DNA of 64,000 nucleotides from JAJFUI01 sp963754135 (lineage in GTDB: Bacteria > Planctomycetota > Planctomycetia > Pirellulales > Thermoguttaceae): contig CAVWEY010000003.1 in assembly GCA_963754135.1 (NCBI GenBank), positions 1,736,001-1,800,000 on the forward strand, given 5' to 3'. Below, piece by piece: positions 8,248-17,843 of this stretch. The notes below the pieces were generated by a model. The model was not told where the DNA came from, ran no database searches, and saw only the letters and a list, made by a program, of their open reading frames with translations. A program made the position numbers and the translations under genes. Every line of letters begins with the position of its first letter. The first letter of the stretch is position 1.

Positions 8248-11200
8248 ATGAAGACATCATTGCGAAGTCGGAAGTCGTCTATCATTGGCAGAACGTTGTC
8301 GGTGGAACCGTTGGAGGATCGGCGGCTGCTGGCGGTCGGATTGGGGCTTGGCAATTCCCCGAGCGCCAGTCAATGCCAGACCCTGGCCGACCTGCCCGTC
8401 GCCGCGCAGCAGGCCATCTCATCGGCAATCGGTCAAGACCAGTCCGCGTATCATGCAGCATCCGCTGCGGCGGGTGTGACGTTGGCCAACCCGGCAAACG
8501 GCTTCACCGCCGAAGTGCAGTCGGGGGCCTTGCACGTCTCCTCCGGGCTGGACACCTGGGACATGTCGCTCGTGGGGCTCGGCTATGGCGGGGCGGTGCA
8601 GCCGGTGGGGACCGCGCAAGACCTCCGTCAACGGCAACCGCGTGGACTCCAACTACGGGACGATCGACGAGTGGTACGTCAACGGTCCGGGAGGTTTGGA
8701 ACAGGGCTTTACGATTAGTGGTGGTGCAGGCGTCTCGCCTGCTCTGACAAATGCAGGCGGGACGCCTGCACCACAATCCGGGTCGCTGACGGTGGAGTTG
8801 GCCCTGGGCGGTGATCTGACGGGCACGGTGAACGCGGCCGGGGACGGACTCACCTTGACCCGGCCGGACGGCTCGGCCGCGCTGGGCTACACCGGGCTGG
8901 TGGCCTACGACGCCACCGGCAAGACGTTGCCGGCTTGGCTGGAAGTGCAGGCCGAGGGGGGCCGTCAGGACCTGTTGATCCACGTCGACACTGCCGGGGC
9001 CCAGGGCCAGATCACCATCGACCCGTTCGTACAGCAGGCCAAGCTCACCGCGTCCGATGGCGCGGCGAACGACAATTTCGGCAATTCGGTTTCCGTGAGC
9101 GGCAACACGGTGGTGGTCGGGGCGTGGAACGCCAAGGTCGGCGCCAACACCCTCCAAGGGGCGGCCTACGTGTTCACTGCGCCCAGTTCCGGTTGGGCGA
9201 ACATGACCCAGACCGCCAAGCTCACCGCGTCCGGTGGCGCGGCGAGCGACGATTTCGGTGTCTCGGTTTCGATCGACGGCAACACGGTGGTGGTCGGGGC
9301 GTCCGGAGCCAAGGTCGGCTCCAACAGCACCCAGGGGGCGGCCTACGTGTTTGTCAAGCCCGCTTCCGGTTGGGCAAACATGACCCAGACCGCCAAACTC
9401 ACCGCGTCCGGTGGCGCAGCGAGCGACAATTTCGGCGTCTCGGTTTCCGTGAGCGGCAACACGGTGGTGGTCGGAGCGTGGAACGCCAAGGTCGGCGCCA
9501 ACACGCTCCAAGGGGCGGCCTACGTGTTCACTAAGCCCAGTTCCGGTTGGGCAAACATGACCCAGACCGCCAAGCTCACCGCGTCCGATGGCGCGGCGAG
9601 CGACAATTTCGGCGACTCGGTTTCCGTGAGCGGCAATACGGTAGTGGTCGGGGCGCCTGGAGCCAAGGTCGGCGCCAACAACGGCCAGGGGGCGGCCTAC
9701 GTGTTCACTGAGCCCGGCTCCGCTTGGGCGAACATGACCCAGACCGCCAAGCTCACCGCGTCCGATGGCGCGGCGGGCGACTATTTCGGCGGAGCGGTTT
9801 CCGTGAGCGGCAACACGGCGGTGGTCGGAGCGCCGTGGGCCAAGGTCGGCGCCAACACCCTCCAGGGGGCGGCCTATGTGTTCACCGAGCCCGGCTCCGC
9901 TTGGGCCAGCATGACCCAGACCGCCAAGCTCACCGCGTCCGATGGCGCGGCGGGCGACGTTTTCGGCGACTCGGTTTCCGTGAGCGGCAACATGGTGGTG
10001 GTCGGAGCGCTGGGAGCCACGGTCGGCGCCAACGGCGACCAGGGGGCGGCCTACGTGTTCACCGAGCCCGGCTCCGCTTGGGCGAACATGACCCAGACCG
10101 CCAAGCTCGCCGCGTCCGATGGCGCGGCGGGCGACTATTTCGGCAAGTCGGTTTCCGTGAGCGGCAACACGGTGGCGGTCGGGGCGTTTGAAGCCAAGGT
10201 CGGCGCCAACGGCGGCCAGGGGGCGGCCTACGTCGCGGTAAACGTTCCCACGTTCGTCCTGACGGCCCCGGCTTCCGGCGCCTTCACCGTCGGCCAGACG
10301 GTGCCGATCCAATGGACGGCCGGAAACGTCGGGGCCGGCAGCACCATCTGCCTCTGCTACGACACGGGCACTTCGTTCAGCAACGCGACGTGGATCACCT
10401 TCAGCCAGGCCGCCGCCAACGGCAACGGCAGCTACAACTGGAACACTACCGGCGTGGCCCCCGGCACGTACTATATCGGCGGCTATCTTTGGTCAGGCGG
10501 CAAGCCGACGTACTCGCACCTGACTCAGTCGATCACCATTCAGGCCGCTGCCCCGACCTTCGCTCTGACCGGCGCCACCTCGGGGACTTTCATCGTCGGC
10601 CAGTCGTCAATCCCGATCCAGTGGACGGCGGGCAATTTCTCCGCCGGCAGTTCCATCAATCTCTGCCTCGACTCCGACACGGTGTTCAACGGCAACGAGA
10701 CCTGGATCAAGTACGGCGTGACCGCCACCAACGGCGCCGGCAGCTACAACTGGAATGTCAGCGGCGTGCCGACGGGCAAGTACTATATTGGCGGCTATCT
10801 CTACTCGGGCGGCAAGCCGTATTACTCGCACCTCACCGGTGCGATCACCATCGCCGCGGCTCTCACCCTGGCCGCGCCGGCGTTCGCGCCGCCGGCACAG
10901 CCGACCACCGCTGGCGCGGCGGTGCCCGCGGCCGCCGAGGTTCTGGACAATCAGAATGAACTGACCCCCATCGTCAACGAGGCCATCCAGCGGTGGGCCT
11001 CGGTCGTCGGCAGCCAGGCCTTGGCGGGCGTCTCGTTCCAGATTGCCGACCTGCCGGGCAACTTATTGGGCGAAGAGATCGGCAAGACGATCCTGATCGA
11101 CCGGGACGCGGCCGGCTACGGTTGGTTCATCGACCCGACGCCGCAGGACGATGCCGAGTTCACGCAACTGGCCGCCAACGTGCTCGTTGCCAAGCCGCAG

Positions 11201-11341
11201 ACCGCCGCCGCGGGTCACGCCGACCTGCTGACCACCGTGATGCACGAGTTGGGCCACGAGTTGGGCTACGCGGACGACGCCATTGGCGACCTGATGAACG
11301 CCACGTTGCCGCTGGGCGTCCGCCGCCTGCCGGCAACGTAG
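8248..11341 (+). CDS. Secreted LEPR-type protein with FG-GAP repeats, two beta-sandwich repeats and a C-terminal metalloprotease motif; frame broken near 8625
   Basis: About 1030 residues. The N-terminus has a basic stretch and VEPLEDRRLLAVG, the LEPR-XLL-type signature of planctomycete exported proteins. After a one-base break near 8625, the frame continues with VNGNRVDSNYGTIDEWYVNG. Seven units of about 59 residues follow, each with FGxSVSVSGNTVVVGA, an FG-GAP beta-propeller pattern. Then come two repeats of about 95 residues (ASGAFTVGQTVPIQWTAGN ... YYIGGYLWSGGKP), resembling Kre9/KNH1-type modules. The C-terminus carries HELGHELGYAD, a zinc HExxHxxGxxH/D-type motif, with DLMNATLPLG behind it. 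The stop codon TAG belongs to a repeat (11338-11360). Probably cell surface or extracellular; substrate unknown. Confidence 0.8.
8721..8774 (+). repeat. Paired inverted palindrome (GTGGTGCAGGCGTC family) inside a gene
   Basis: Arms 8721-8742 and 8753-8774 are inverted with one mismatch around a 10-base core. It is translated in frame as GGAGVSPALTNAGGTPAPQ between the N-terminal domain and the propeller. Confidence 0.82.
9041..10240 (+). repeat. Seven tandem DNA repeats of about 177 bases encoding FG-GAP units
   Basis: Seven nearly identical units each begin AAGCTCACCGCGTCC or a close variant and contain TTTCCGTGAGCGGCAACACG. The DNA-level identity, beyond what protein conservation needs, suggests recent amplification or gene conversion. 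Unit number may differ between relatives, and assemblers could collapse it. Confidence 0.85.
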
Positions 11342-11360
11342 CAGGCACACTCCGTGTGCC
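11338..11360 (+). repeat. GTAG-led palindrome (GGCACAC..GTGTGCC), copy 2
   Basis: Hairpin GGCACAC-TCC-GTGTGCC led by GTAGCA. Its TAG forms the stop codon of the upstream gene. It abuts the inverted pair at 11371-11448. Confidence 0.8.
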
Positions 11361-11370
11361 GTACGCGTTC

Positions 11371-11448
11371 GGATGGCACGCCCTGCAAGGGCGTGAGGAA
11401 TAGGATCCAGCCCTAACGCCGTCCACGCCCTTTCAGGGCGTGCCACCC
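11371..11448 (+). repeat. Paired inverted palindrome, CACGCCCTGAAAGGGCGTG family, copy 2
   Basis: Left arm GGATGGCACGCCCTGCAAGG (slightly degenerate) and right arm ending GGCGTGCCACCC enclose a unique core. It lies between convergent genes (surface protein and rpsR), where it could also act as a terminator. Confidence 0.88.
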
Positions 11449-11459
11449 AATTGACGAGG

Positions 11460-11735
11460 CTACTCGCCCGTGTACGGCAGCAGGGCCATGAAGCGGGCGC
11501 GCTTGATCGCGCGGGTGACGGCGTGCTGGCTGACGGCCGTGCAGCCGCTCTTGCGGCGGTTGATGATCTTGCCCTGCCGGTTGGTGAGTTTCCTGAGCAA
11601 TTCCACGTCTTTGTAATCGACGTACATTGGGCGGGGCCGCTGCCCATCGACGAAGATCGGGTCCTTTTTCTTCACCCGGACCTTCGACTTCGCCCGCCGC
11701 TTGCTAACCTTGTTGACTTGTAGTCGCCTTGCCAT
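11460..11735 (-). CDS. rpsR: Small ribosomal subunit protein bS18
   Basis: 91 residues. The family core is plain: VDYKDVELLRKLTNRQGKII, then RKSGCTAVSQHAVTRAIKRARFMALLPYT. bS18 binds the 30S platform together with bS6. The N-terminus is basic and longer than in E. coli (about 75 residues). rpsR stands alone here, without rpsF, ssb or rplI beside it. A strong hairpin lies in its leader (see 11743-11833). Frame intact. Confidence 0.97.
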   Translation of the reverse strand: MARRLQVNKVSKRRAKSKVRVKKKDPIFVDGQRPRPMYVDYKDVELLRKLTNRQGKIINRRKSGCTAVSQHAVTRAIKRARFMALLPYTGE

Positions 11736-11742
11736 AAGGGGT

Positions 11743-11833
11743 CCCTGGTAAACGAACTTCCCTTGGTCCGTGGGGCAAAAGGCCGCACTGCCAGACCCGC
11801 TGATCTTGGGGTAAGCCTCTTAGTTTACCAGGA
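11743..11833 (-). promoter_or_regulatory. Long-range hairpin in the rpsR leader
   Basis: CCCTGGTAAAC at 11743-11753 pairs with GTTTACCAGGA at 11823-11833. On the rpsR strand the second arm lies a few bases upstream of the start codon and could mask ribosome binding. Ribosomal-protein autoregulation is an inference from position only. Confidence 0.4.
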
Positions 11834-11928
11834 ACGGCGGGGCTGACAAGCCGTGATTCGAGCCAGGGGGCCTGCTGGCGGGTTTCCGACGCCCCACCCT
11901 ATTGGGTGCTATCCATCGTCGCCAAAAA

Positions 11929-11957
11929 TTGACGCTCAGTTCACACCTTGATAGACT
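11929..11957 (+). promoter_or_regulatory. Sigma-70-type promoter for the RND efflux operon
   Basis: TTGACG at 11929-11934, a 17-base spacer, then TAGACT at 11952-11957. The expected transcript start falls on or beside ATG 11965, so the message may be leaderless. Confidence 0.5.
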
Positions 11958-11964
11958 GAATAGG

Positions 11965-13205
11965 ATGGAAGTGCCCAGGATTCGATTCCCTGCCGCCGCG
12001 GCGCCGTTGATTGTCGGCGCCGTTGCTCTGTTTGGATGTGCCAGAGCCGAGCGGAAGGAGGATCCGCCCCCGCCGGCCGTGACCGTCTGTCGGCCGGTGG
12101 CCCGTGACGTGACCGATTACTTCGAGTTCCCCGGCCGGACCGAGGCGGTCAGCGAGGTGTCGATCCGTGCTCGGGTGATGGGCTATATTGTGAAGGTCAA
12201 CTTCGAGGACGGTCAGAACGTCAAGAAGGGGGACCTGCTGTTCGAGATCGACCCCCGGCCCTACCAGGCGACCTTGGAGCGGATGCGGGGGGAAGTGGCG
12301 CGTCTGGAGGCGGTGCGGGAGAAGGCCCAGGCCGACTTGGCCCGCAGCAAGCGGCTGCGTCCCTCCGGGGCGATCAGCGAAGACGAGTACGAGCAGCACG
12401 TCGCCCAACTGAAGATCACCAATGCCTCGATCGCGGCGGCGAAGGCGGGCGTGATGGAAGCCGAGCTGAATCTCGAGTTCACCAAGATCACGTCCCCCAT
12501 CGACGGCCGGGTGAGCAGCGCCCGCATCCGCGAAGGGAACCTGATCCAGTCCGGCGGCGAGTCGCCCGTGCTCACCACGGTGGTGACGACCAATCCGATC
12601 TACGTCTGTTTCTACGTTGACGAGCGGGCGCTGCTGAGGTACCAGGAGCAGATCTTGCGCACGGCGGCGGCCTTGAACCCCGGCCGGCTGAAGGAGAAGA
12701 AGCTGCCGGTCGAGATCGGCCTGGCGGACGAGCAGGGCTTTCCCCACGCGGGAATCCTTAACTTCGCCGACAACAAGATCGACCCGGAGATGGGCACGAT
12801 GCGCGTCCGCGGCGAATTCAAGAACGAGAAGGAGTATCTCACGCCCGGACTCTTCGTCCGCGTGCGGATCCCCTTCGGCGAACCGCACCGGGCGCTGCTG
12901 GTCAGCGAGAACGCGGTCGGCAGAGATCAGAAGCAGAAATTCCTGCTGACGGTGAACAAGGAGAACAAGGTGGAGCGGCGGCTGGTGACGGTCGGCGCCT
13001 TGCGGGACGGTCTGCGGGTGATCACCTCGGGCATTGGGCCCGACGATCAGGTGATCGTTGACGGGTTGCAGAACGCCCGCACGGCTCGGTGGTCTCGCCG
13101 CACCCGGTCCAGCAGGCGGGCGCCGCGCCGACGGCCCCGGCCCTGGTGGGCGAAGACCGTAGGGTGGGACAAGCGGAGCGCAGTCCCGCCGCGAGCCGCC
13201 AGTAG
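11965..13205 (+). CDS. RND efflux periplasmic adaptor (membrane fusion protein), frame broken near 13083
   Basis: From ATG 11965 there is a lipoprotein-like leader (ALFGCARAERK), then the HlyD/AcrA-type pattern: FEFPGRTEAVSEVSIRARV, GYIVKVNFEDGQNVKKGDLL, FEIDPRPYQATLE, a coiled-coil hairpin, TKITSPIDGRVSSARI, and a beta-barrel region to VIVDGLQNAR. The frame slips by one base near 13083; the restored tail reads GSVVSPHPVQQAG and ends at TAG 13203-13205, inside the palindromic pair that begins at 13159. It links the inner-membrane pump encoded next to an outer-membrane channel, not found here. Substrates are unknown. Confidence 0.85.
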
Positions 13206-13251
13206 GCCGGAAGTGGCATGGTGGGACTGCGCTCCGCTTGTCCCACCCTAC
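13159..13251 (+). repeat. GTAG-led perfect inverted pair (GTAGGGTGGGACAAGC family)
   Basis: Arms 13159-13187 and 13223-13251 are perfect 29-base inverted copies around a 35-base core, starting with GTAG and ending with CTAC. It lies between the efflux adaptor and pump genes and supplies the last codons and the stop of the adaptor. Confidence 0.92.
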
Positions 13252-13287
13252 AGTGAGTTTGCACCCTGACGGAAGAGGCCGCCGGCG

Positions 13288-16200
13288 ATGTTTTCCCGCT
13301 TCTTCATCGACCGCCCGATCCTGGCCTCCGTGCCGTCGATCATCATTACGCTGGCGGGGCTGGCGGCGGTCTACACGCTGCCGGTGTCGCAGTATCCGGA
13401 GATCACGCCCCCCACGGTCCGCGTCTCTTGCACCTATCCCGGCGCCAGCGCCCAGGTGGTGGCCGACACGGTGGCCGCCCCCATCGAGCAGCAGGTCAAC
13501 GGCGTCGAAGATATGCTCTACATGCTGTCGCAGTCGAGCAACGACGGCACCTACCAGTTGAACGTGACCTTCAAGGTGGGCACGGACCTGAACATGGCGC
13601 AGGTGCTGGTGCAGAACCGCGTCAACCTGGCCATGCCCACGCTCCCGGACGTGGTCAAGCAGATCGGCGTGACCACGATCAAGCGGTCGCCCGACCTGAT
13701 GATGATCATCAACCTGGTTTCACCGCACGGGCGGTACGACGAGCTTTACCTGAGCAACTACGCCTTGATCCAGATACGCGATGAACTGGCGCGGCTCGAG
13801 GGCGTGGGCGACGCCATGATCTTCGGCCAGCGCGACTACAGTATGCGGCTCTGGCTCGATCCCGACCGCCTCTCCTCCCGCAACCTCACCGCCGGCAACG
13901 TGGTCAAGGCCCTGCGGGAGCAGAACGTGCAGGTGGCGGCCGGCCAGATCGGACAACAACCGGCCGCCAAGGACGTCGCCTTCCAGTACACCATGACCAC
14001 GCTGGGCCGGCTGACCGAGCCGGAGGAGTTCGCCGACATCATCGTCAAGACCGGCCCCGGGGGCCAGGTCATCCACATGGGCGACGTGGCGCGGGTCGAG
14101 TTGGGGGCCAAGAACGAGGACATCGCCGAGTACGTGGACGGCGAGCCCGCCGCCGGCATCGGCGTCTTCCAACTTCCCGGTTCCAACGCCCTGGAAACGG
14201 CCGCCCGCGTGAAGGCCAAGATGGTGGAACTCGGCGAGCGGTTTCCCGAGGGGATGAAATACCACATCTATTACGACACCACGCCCTACATCAGCGAATC
14301 GATCCACGACGTTTTCAACACGCTCCGCGACGCCGTGCTCCTGGTGGCCCTGGTGGTGCTGGTGTTCCTGCAAAACTGGCGTTCCGCGCTGATCCCGCTG
14401 ATCGCCGTGCCGGTGGCCATCATCGGCACGTTTGCGGCCATGTCGCTGATGGGGTTCAGCCTCAACACCCTGTCGCTGTTCGGCCTGGTCTTGGCCATCG
14501 GCATCGTGGTGGACGACGCGATCGTGGTGGTCGAGGCCACGGAGCATCACATCGAGGAGGGGATGACGCCCCGCGCCGCCGCCCACCAGGCGATGGCCGA
14601 AGTTTCCGCCCCGGTCATCGCCATCGGCCTGGTGCTGGCCTCGGTGTTCGTTCCGTGCGTGTTCATCACGGGAATCACCGGCCGCTTCTTCCGCCAGTTC
14701 GCCTTGACCATCGCGGTGTCGACTGTGCTGTCGGCTTTTAACTCGCTGACCTTGAGCCCGGCGGTGTGCCGCGATCCTGTTGAAAGAGCGGCACGCCCAC
14801 CGCGACCCGCTCTCCCGGCTGATCGGCTTCTCGCTCGGCTGGTTCTTCAAGCTCTTCAACCGGAGCTTTTCCGCCGCCACCAGCGGATACCTCTGGGGGG
14901 TCGGAAAACTGCTCCGCGTCAGCCTGCTGGTGCTGCTGGTCTACGGCGGGCTCCTCTGGCTGACCCAGTGGAGCTTCCAAGCCATGCCCACCGGCTTCAT
15001 CCCCGACCAGGACCAGGGGTATTTGTTCGCCGCCATCCAGCTTCCCGATTCGGCCTCGTTGGAGCGGACCGAAGCGGCGATGGCCCACGCCGACGACATC
15101 ATCCGCGCGACCAAAGGGATCGCCCATACGATCCGCATTTGCGGCATGGGGTTCGTGATGGGGGCCAACGGGTCGCACCTGGGCACGATGTTTGTCGTCC
15201 TCGATCCGTTCGAGGAGCGGCGGGAGCCCGGACTGCGGGCCGGCGCCCTGGTGGCCACGCTGCAACGCAAGCTGTCGGAACAGGTCGAAGAAGGGCAGGT
15301 GACCATGTATGGCCCTCCGCCCGTCCGCGGCCTGGCGGTGGCCGGCGGCTTCCGGGTGATGATCGAAGACCGCGGCGGCGAAGGCCCCCGCACGCTCCAG
15401 GAGCAGACCGACAACTTCGTCCGCCAAGGCAACGAGCAAACGGCCCTGGGCCTGATGAACCTGAGGACCGTTTTCCGGGCCAACACGCCCCAGTTGTACG
15501 TCAACATCGACCGCACCAAGTGCAAGGCGATGGGCGTGCCCCTGGCCGACGTCTTCGACGCGTTGCAGGTCGAGATGGGCGGTCTGTACGTCAACGACTT
15601 CAACCAGTTCGGCCGCACCTTCCAAGTCAACGCCCAGGCCGACATCCCCTTCCGCATGAGCCCGGACGATCTCCGCCGCCTCTACGTCCGCAACCGCAAC
15701 GGGGTTATGGTCCCGCTGGCCACCGTGGCCAACGTGGAGGACCGCGGAGGACCGTTCGTCATCAACCGCTACAACATGCACCCCGCCGCCCCGGTCAACG
15801 GCGCGCCGGTGGCGGGCATGAGTTCCGGCGAGACGATCGCGGCCGTGCAACGGCTGGCCGGCGAAAGCCTTTCCTCCTCGATGGCCTTCGAGTGGACGGA
15901 ACTGATGTTCCTGCAACTGATCGCCGGCAACACTACCCCCTTCGTCTTCGGCGGCGCGGTGGTGCTGGTGTTCCTGGTGCTGGCGGGCCAGTACGAGAGT
16001 TGGTCGCTGCCGCTGGCCGTGATCTTCGTCGTGCCCATGTGCATTCTCTGCTCGGTGGCCGGCGTGGCCATCGCCCGGATGGACATCAACGTCTTCACCC
16101 AGATCGGCTTCGTCGTCTTGGTGGGCCTGGCCAGCAAGAACGCTATTCTGATCGTCGAGTTCGCCAAATCGAAGCGGGAAGCAGGCATGGCCCGCCGCGA

Positions 16201-16456
16201 GGCCACGCTGGCCGCCTGCCGGCTCCGCCTGCGGCCCATCCTGATGACCTCCTTCGCCTTCATTTTGGGTGTGGTTCCCCTGGTCGTTTCCACCGGGGCC
16301 GGCGCCGAAATGCGGCGGACCCTGGGCACCGCCGTCTTTAGCGGCATGTTGGGCGTGACCCTCTTCGGCATCTTCCTCACGCCCGTCTTCTACTCCGTGA
16401 TCCAGTGGTTCTCCGACCGCCGCCAAGCGCGCCGGGCGGCAATCGTCCACGACTAG
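13288..16456 (+). CDS. RND multidrug efflux pump (AcrB/HAE1-like), frame broken near 14773
   Basis: About 1055 residues, full length for HAE1-type pumps. It begins MFSRFFIDRPILASVPSIIITLAG and has GIVVDDAIVVVEA with the transmembrane-4 aspartate pair, GLVLASVFVPCVFITG, and in the second half GASKNAI-type sequence (GLASKNAILIVEFAKS). The break at LSPAVC is repaired by removing one C, giving LSPAVCAILLKERHAHRDP. The pump moves drugs or other small molecules by proton antiport, working with the adaptor upstream. The stop TAG overlaps the stop of the convergent DUF58 gene by CTAG. Confidence 0.92.
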
Positions 16457-17763
16457 AACCGCTTGCGGAACTTCAAGAGCAGGTAGCGGTGCAGGAGTTG
16501 AGGGGTCAGTTGGCGCGGGTCGACGTCCAGCACGTCGACGCCGTACCGGCGCATGCGGGCCAACGTCTCCGCCCGCCGCTCCAGCAGCCTCAAGGCCACG
16601 GTTTTCGTGAAGCAATCGGACGGCTGTTCGGGCGCGGCGGCGGCCAGCCGCTCCACTTCGAGATTCCGCAGCGCCACGCACAGCGGCAGGTGATAGCGGG
16701 CGAAGCGGGCCATGTGGGCCAGCAGGACCGACGAGGCCTCCTTGTCGATCACGTCCGTCAGGATCACGATCAACGACCGCTTGCGGTGCCGCAGGGCCAG
16801 GAACTTGCAGACCTGCTCGTAATCGGACTCCCGCGGCCGGGCCTCCAGCCGGTACAGCGCCTCGTTCATCCGCGCCATGGCGGCCCGCCCCTTCACCGGC
16901 GGCACGTAGGCCTCGATGCGGTCGCTGAAGGCGGCCAGCCCGATGTAGTCCCCTTGCTTCATCGCGGCGTAGCTCAACAACAGCGTGGCATTGACCGCGC
17001 AATCCAGCCGCGACAGCCGGTCAACCTGCGGAACCATCAGCCGGCCGCAATCCAGCAACACCAGCACGTTCTGGCTCCGCTCGCTCTCATAGTTGCGGGT
17101 GATGAGCCGGTTGTGGCGGGCGGTGGCCTTCCAGGCCACGTCGCCCGGATCGTCCCCCGGCACGTAATCGCGGAGGCTCTCGAACATGCTCCCCCGCCCC
17201 CGCAGCGCCACCGGCGTCAAGCCGATCTCGGCGGTGCGATGCCGCCGCGCGGCAAACTCGTAGCGGGCCAGGCTCGCCACGTTGGGGTAGACTTTCACCG
17301 CGTCGCGGGCCCCGATGCGCCGCTGCCGGACAACCAGCCCCAACTGCGCCCGCCAGCGGAGGAAGATATCGCCGAACTCGTATAATCCTCGCCGCGTCGG
17401 CACAACCGTGTAGCGCAGCTCCGCCGAAGCGCGGGGAAGAATGGTCCCCGCCACCCGCGCCGGCTCCCGCTCGATCGTCTCCGGCACGTCCTCGGTCAAC
17501 TCGAAGCGGACCGGCCAGCGGGTCAGGTTGCGGACCTCCCAGCCCACCTGGTTCGCCGCCCCCAGCGACAGCCGGCCCGGCAGCCGCCGCCGCACGCTCA
17601 ACTGCCGCAGGCGGGCGGAGAGCAGCACGCTCGCCGCGGCAACCAGCAGCACCGCCGCATCGTAGCCGCCGGCCAGCACCACCCCCGCCCGCCCCGGAAA
17701 CAGAATCAGCGCCGGCACGGGCAGGGCCAAGAGAATCAGCAACTTCGGCGTGGGCAGGAGCAT
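16453..17763 (-). CDS. DUF58 domain protein (vWA-like, MoxR-associated type)
   Basis: About 436 residues from ATG 17763, with GAGG upstream. Two N-terminal membrane segments precede a beta-rich region; the DUF58 core FESLRDYVPGDDPGDVAWKATARHNRLITRNYESERSQNV is followed by a vWA-like stretch (VLLDCGRLM, LIVILTDVID). DUF58 proteins usually work with MoxR AAA ATPases and BatA/BatB in envelope functions, but no MoxR gene is adjacent here. Frame intact. It converges with the efflux pump gene with a four-base stop overlap. Confidence 0.85.
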   Translation of the reverse strand: MLLPTPKLLILLALPVPALILFPGRAGVVLAGGYDAAVLLVAAASVLLSARLRQLSVRRRLPGRLSLGAANQVGWEVRNLTRWPVRFELTEDVPETIEREPARVAGTILPRASAELRYTVVPTRRGLYEFGDIFLRWRAQLGLVVRQRRIGARDAVKVYPNVASLARYEFAARRHRTAEIGLTPVALRGRGSMFESLRDYVPGDDPGDVAWKATARHNRLITRNYESERSQNVLVLLDCGRLMVPQVDRLSRLDCAVNATLLLSYAAMKQGDYIGLAAFSDRIEAYVPPVKGRAAMARMNEALYRLEARPRESDYEQVCKFLALRHRKRSLIVILTDVIDKEASSVLLAHMARFARYHLPLCVALRNLEVERLAAAAPEQPSDCFTKTVALRLLERRAETLARMRRYGVDVLDVDPRQLTPQLLHRYLLLKFRKRF

Positions 17764-17843
17764 GGTGGGCCTCAAAGCGTCAGTGTTACCCTTAGTTTTG
17801 ATACGTCAGCCCCCGGCTGTTTTCTTGCTCTACGCCGCAGTCG

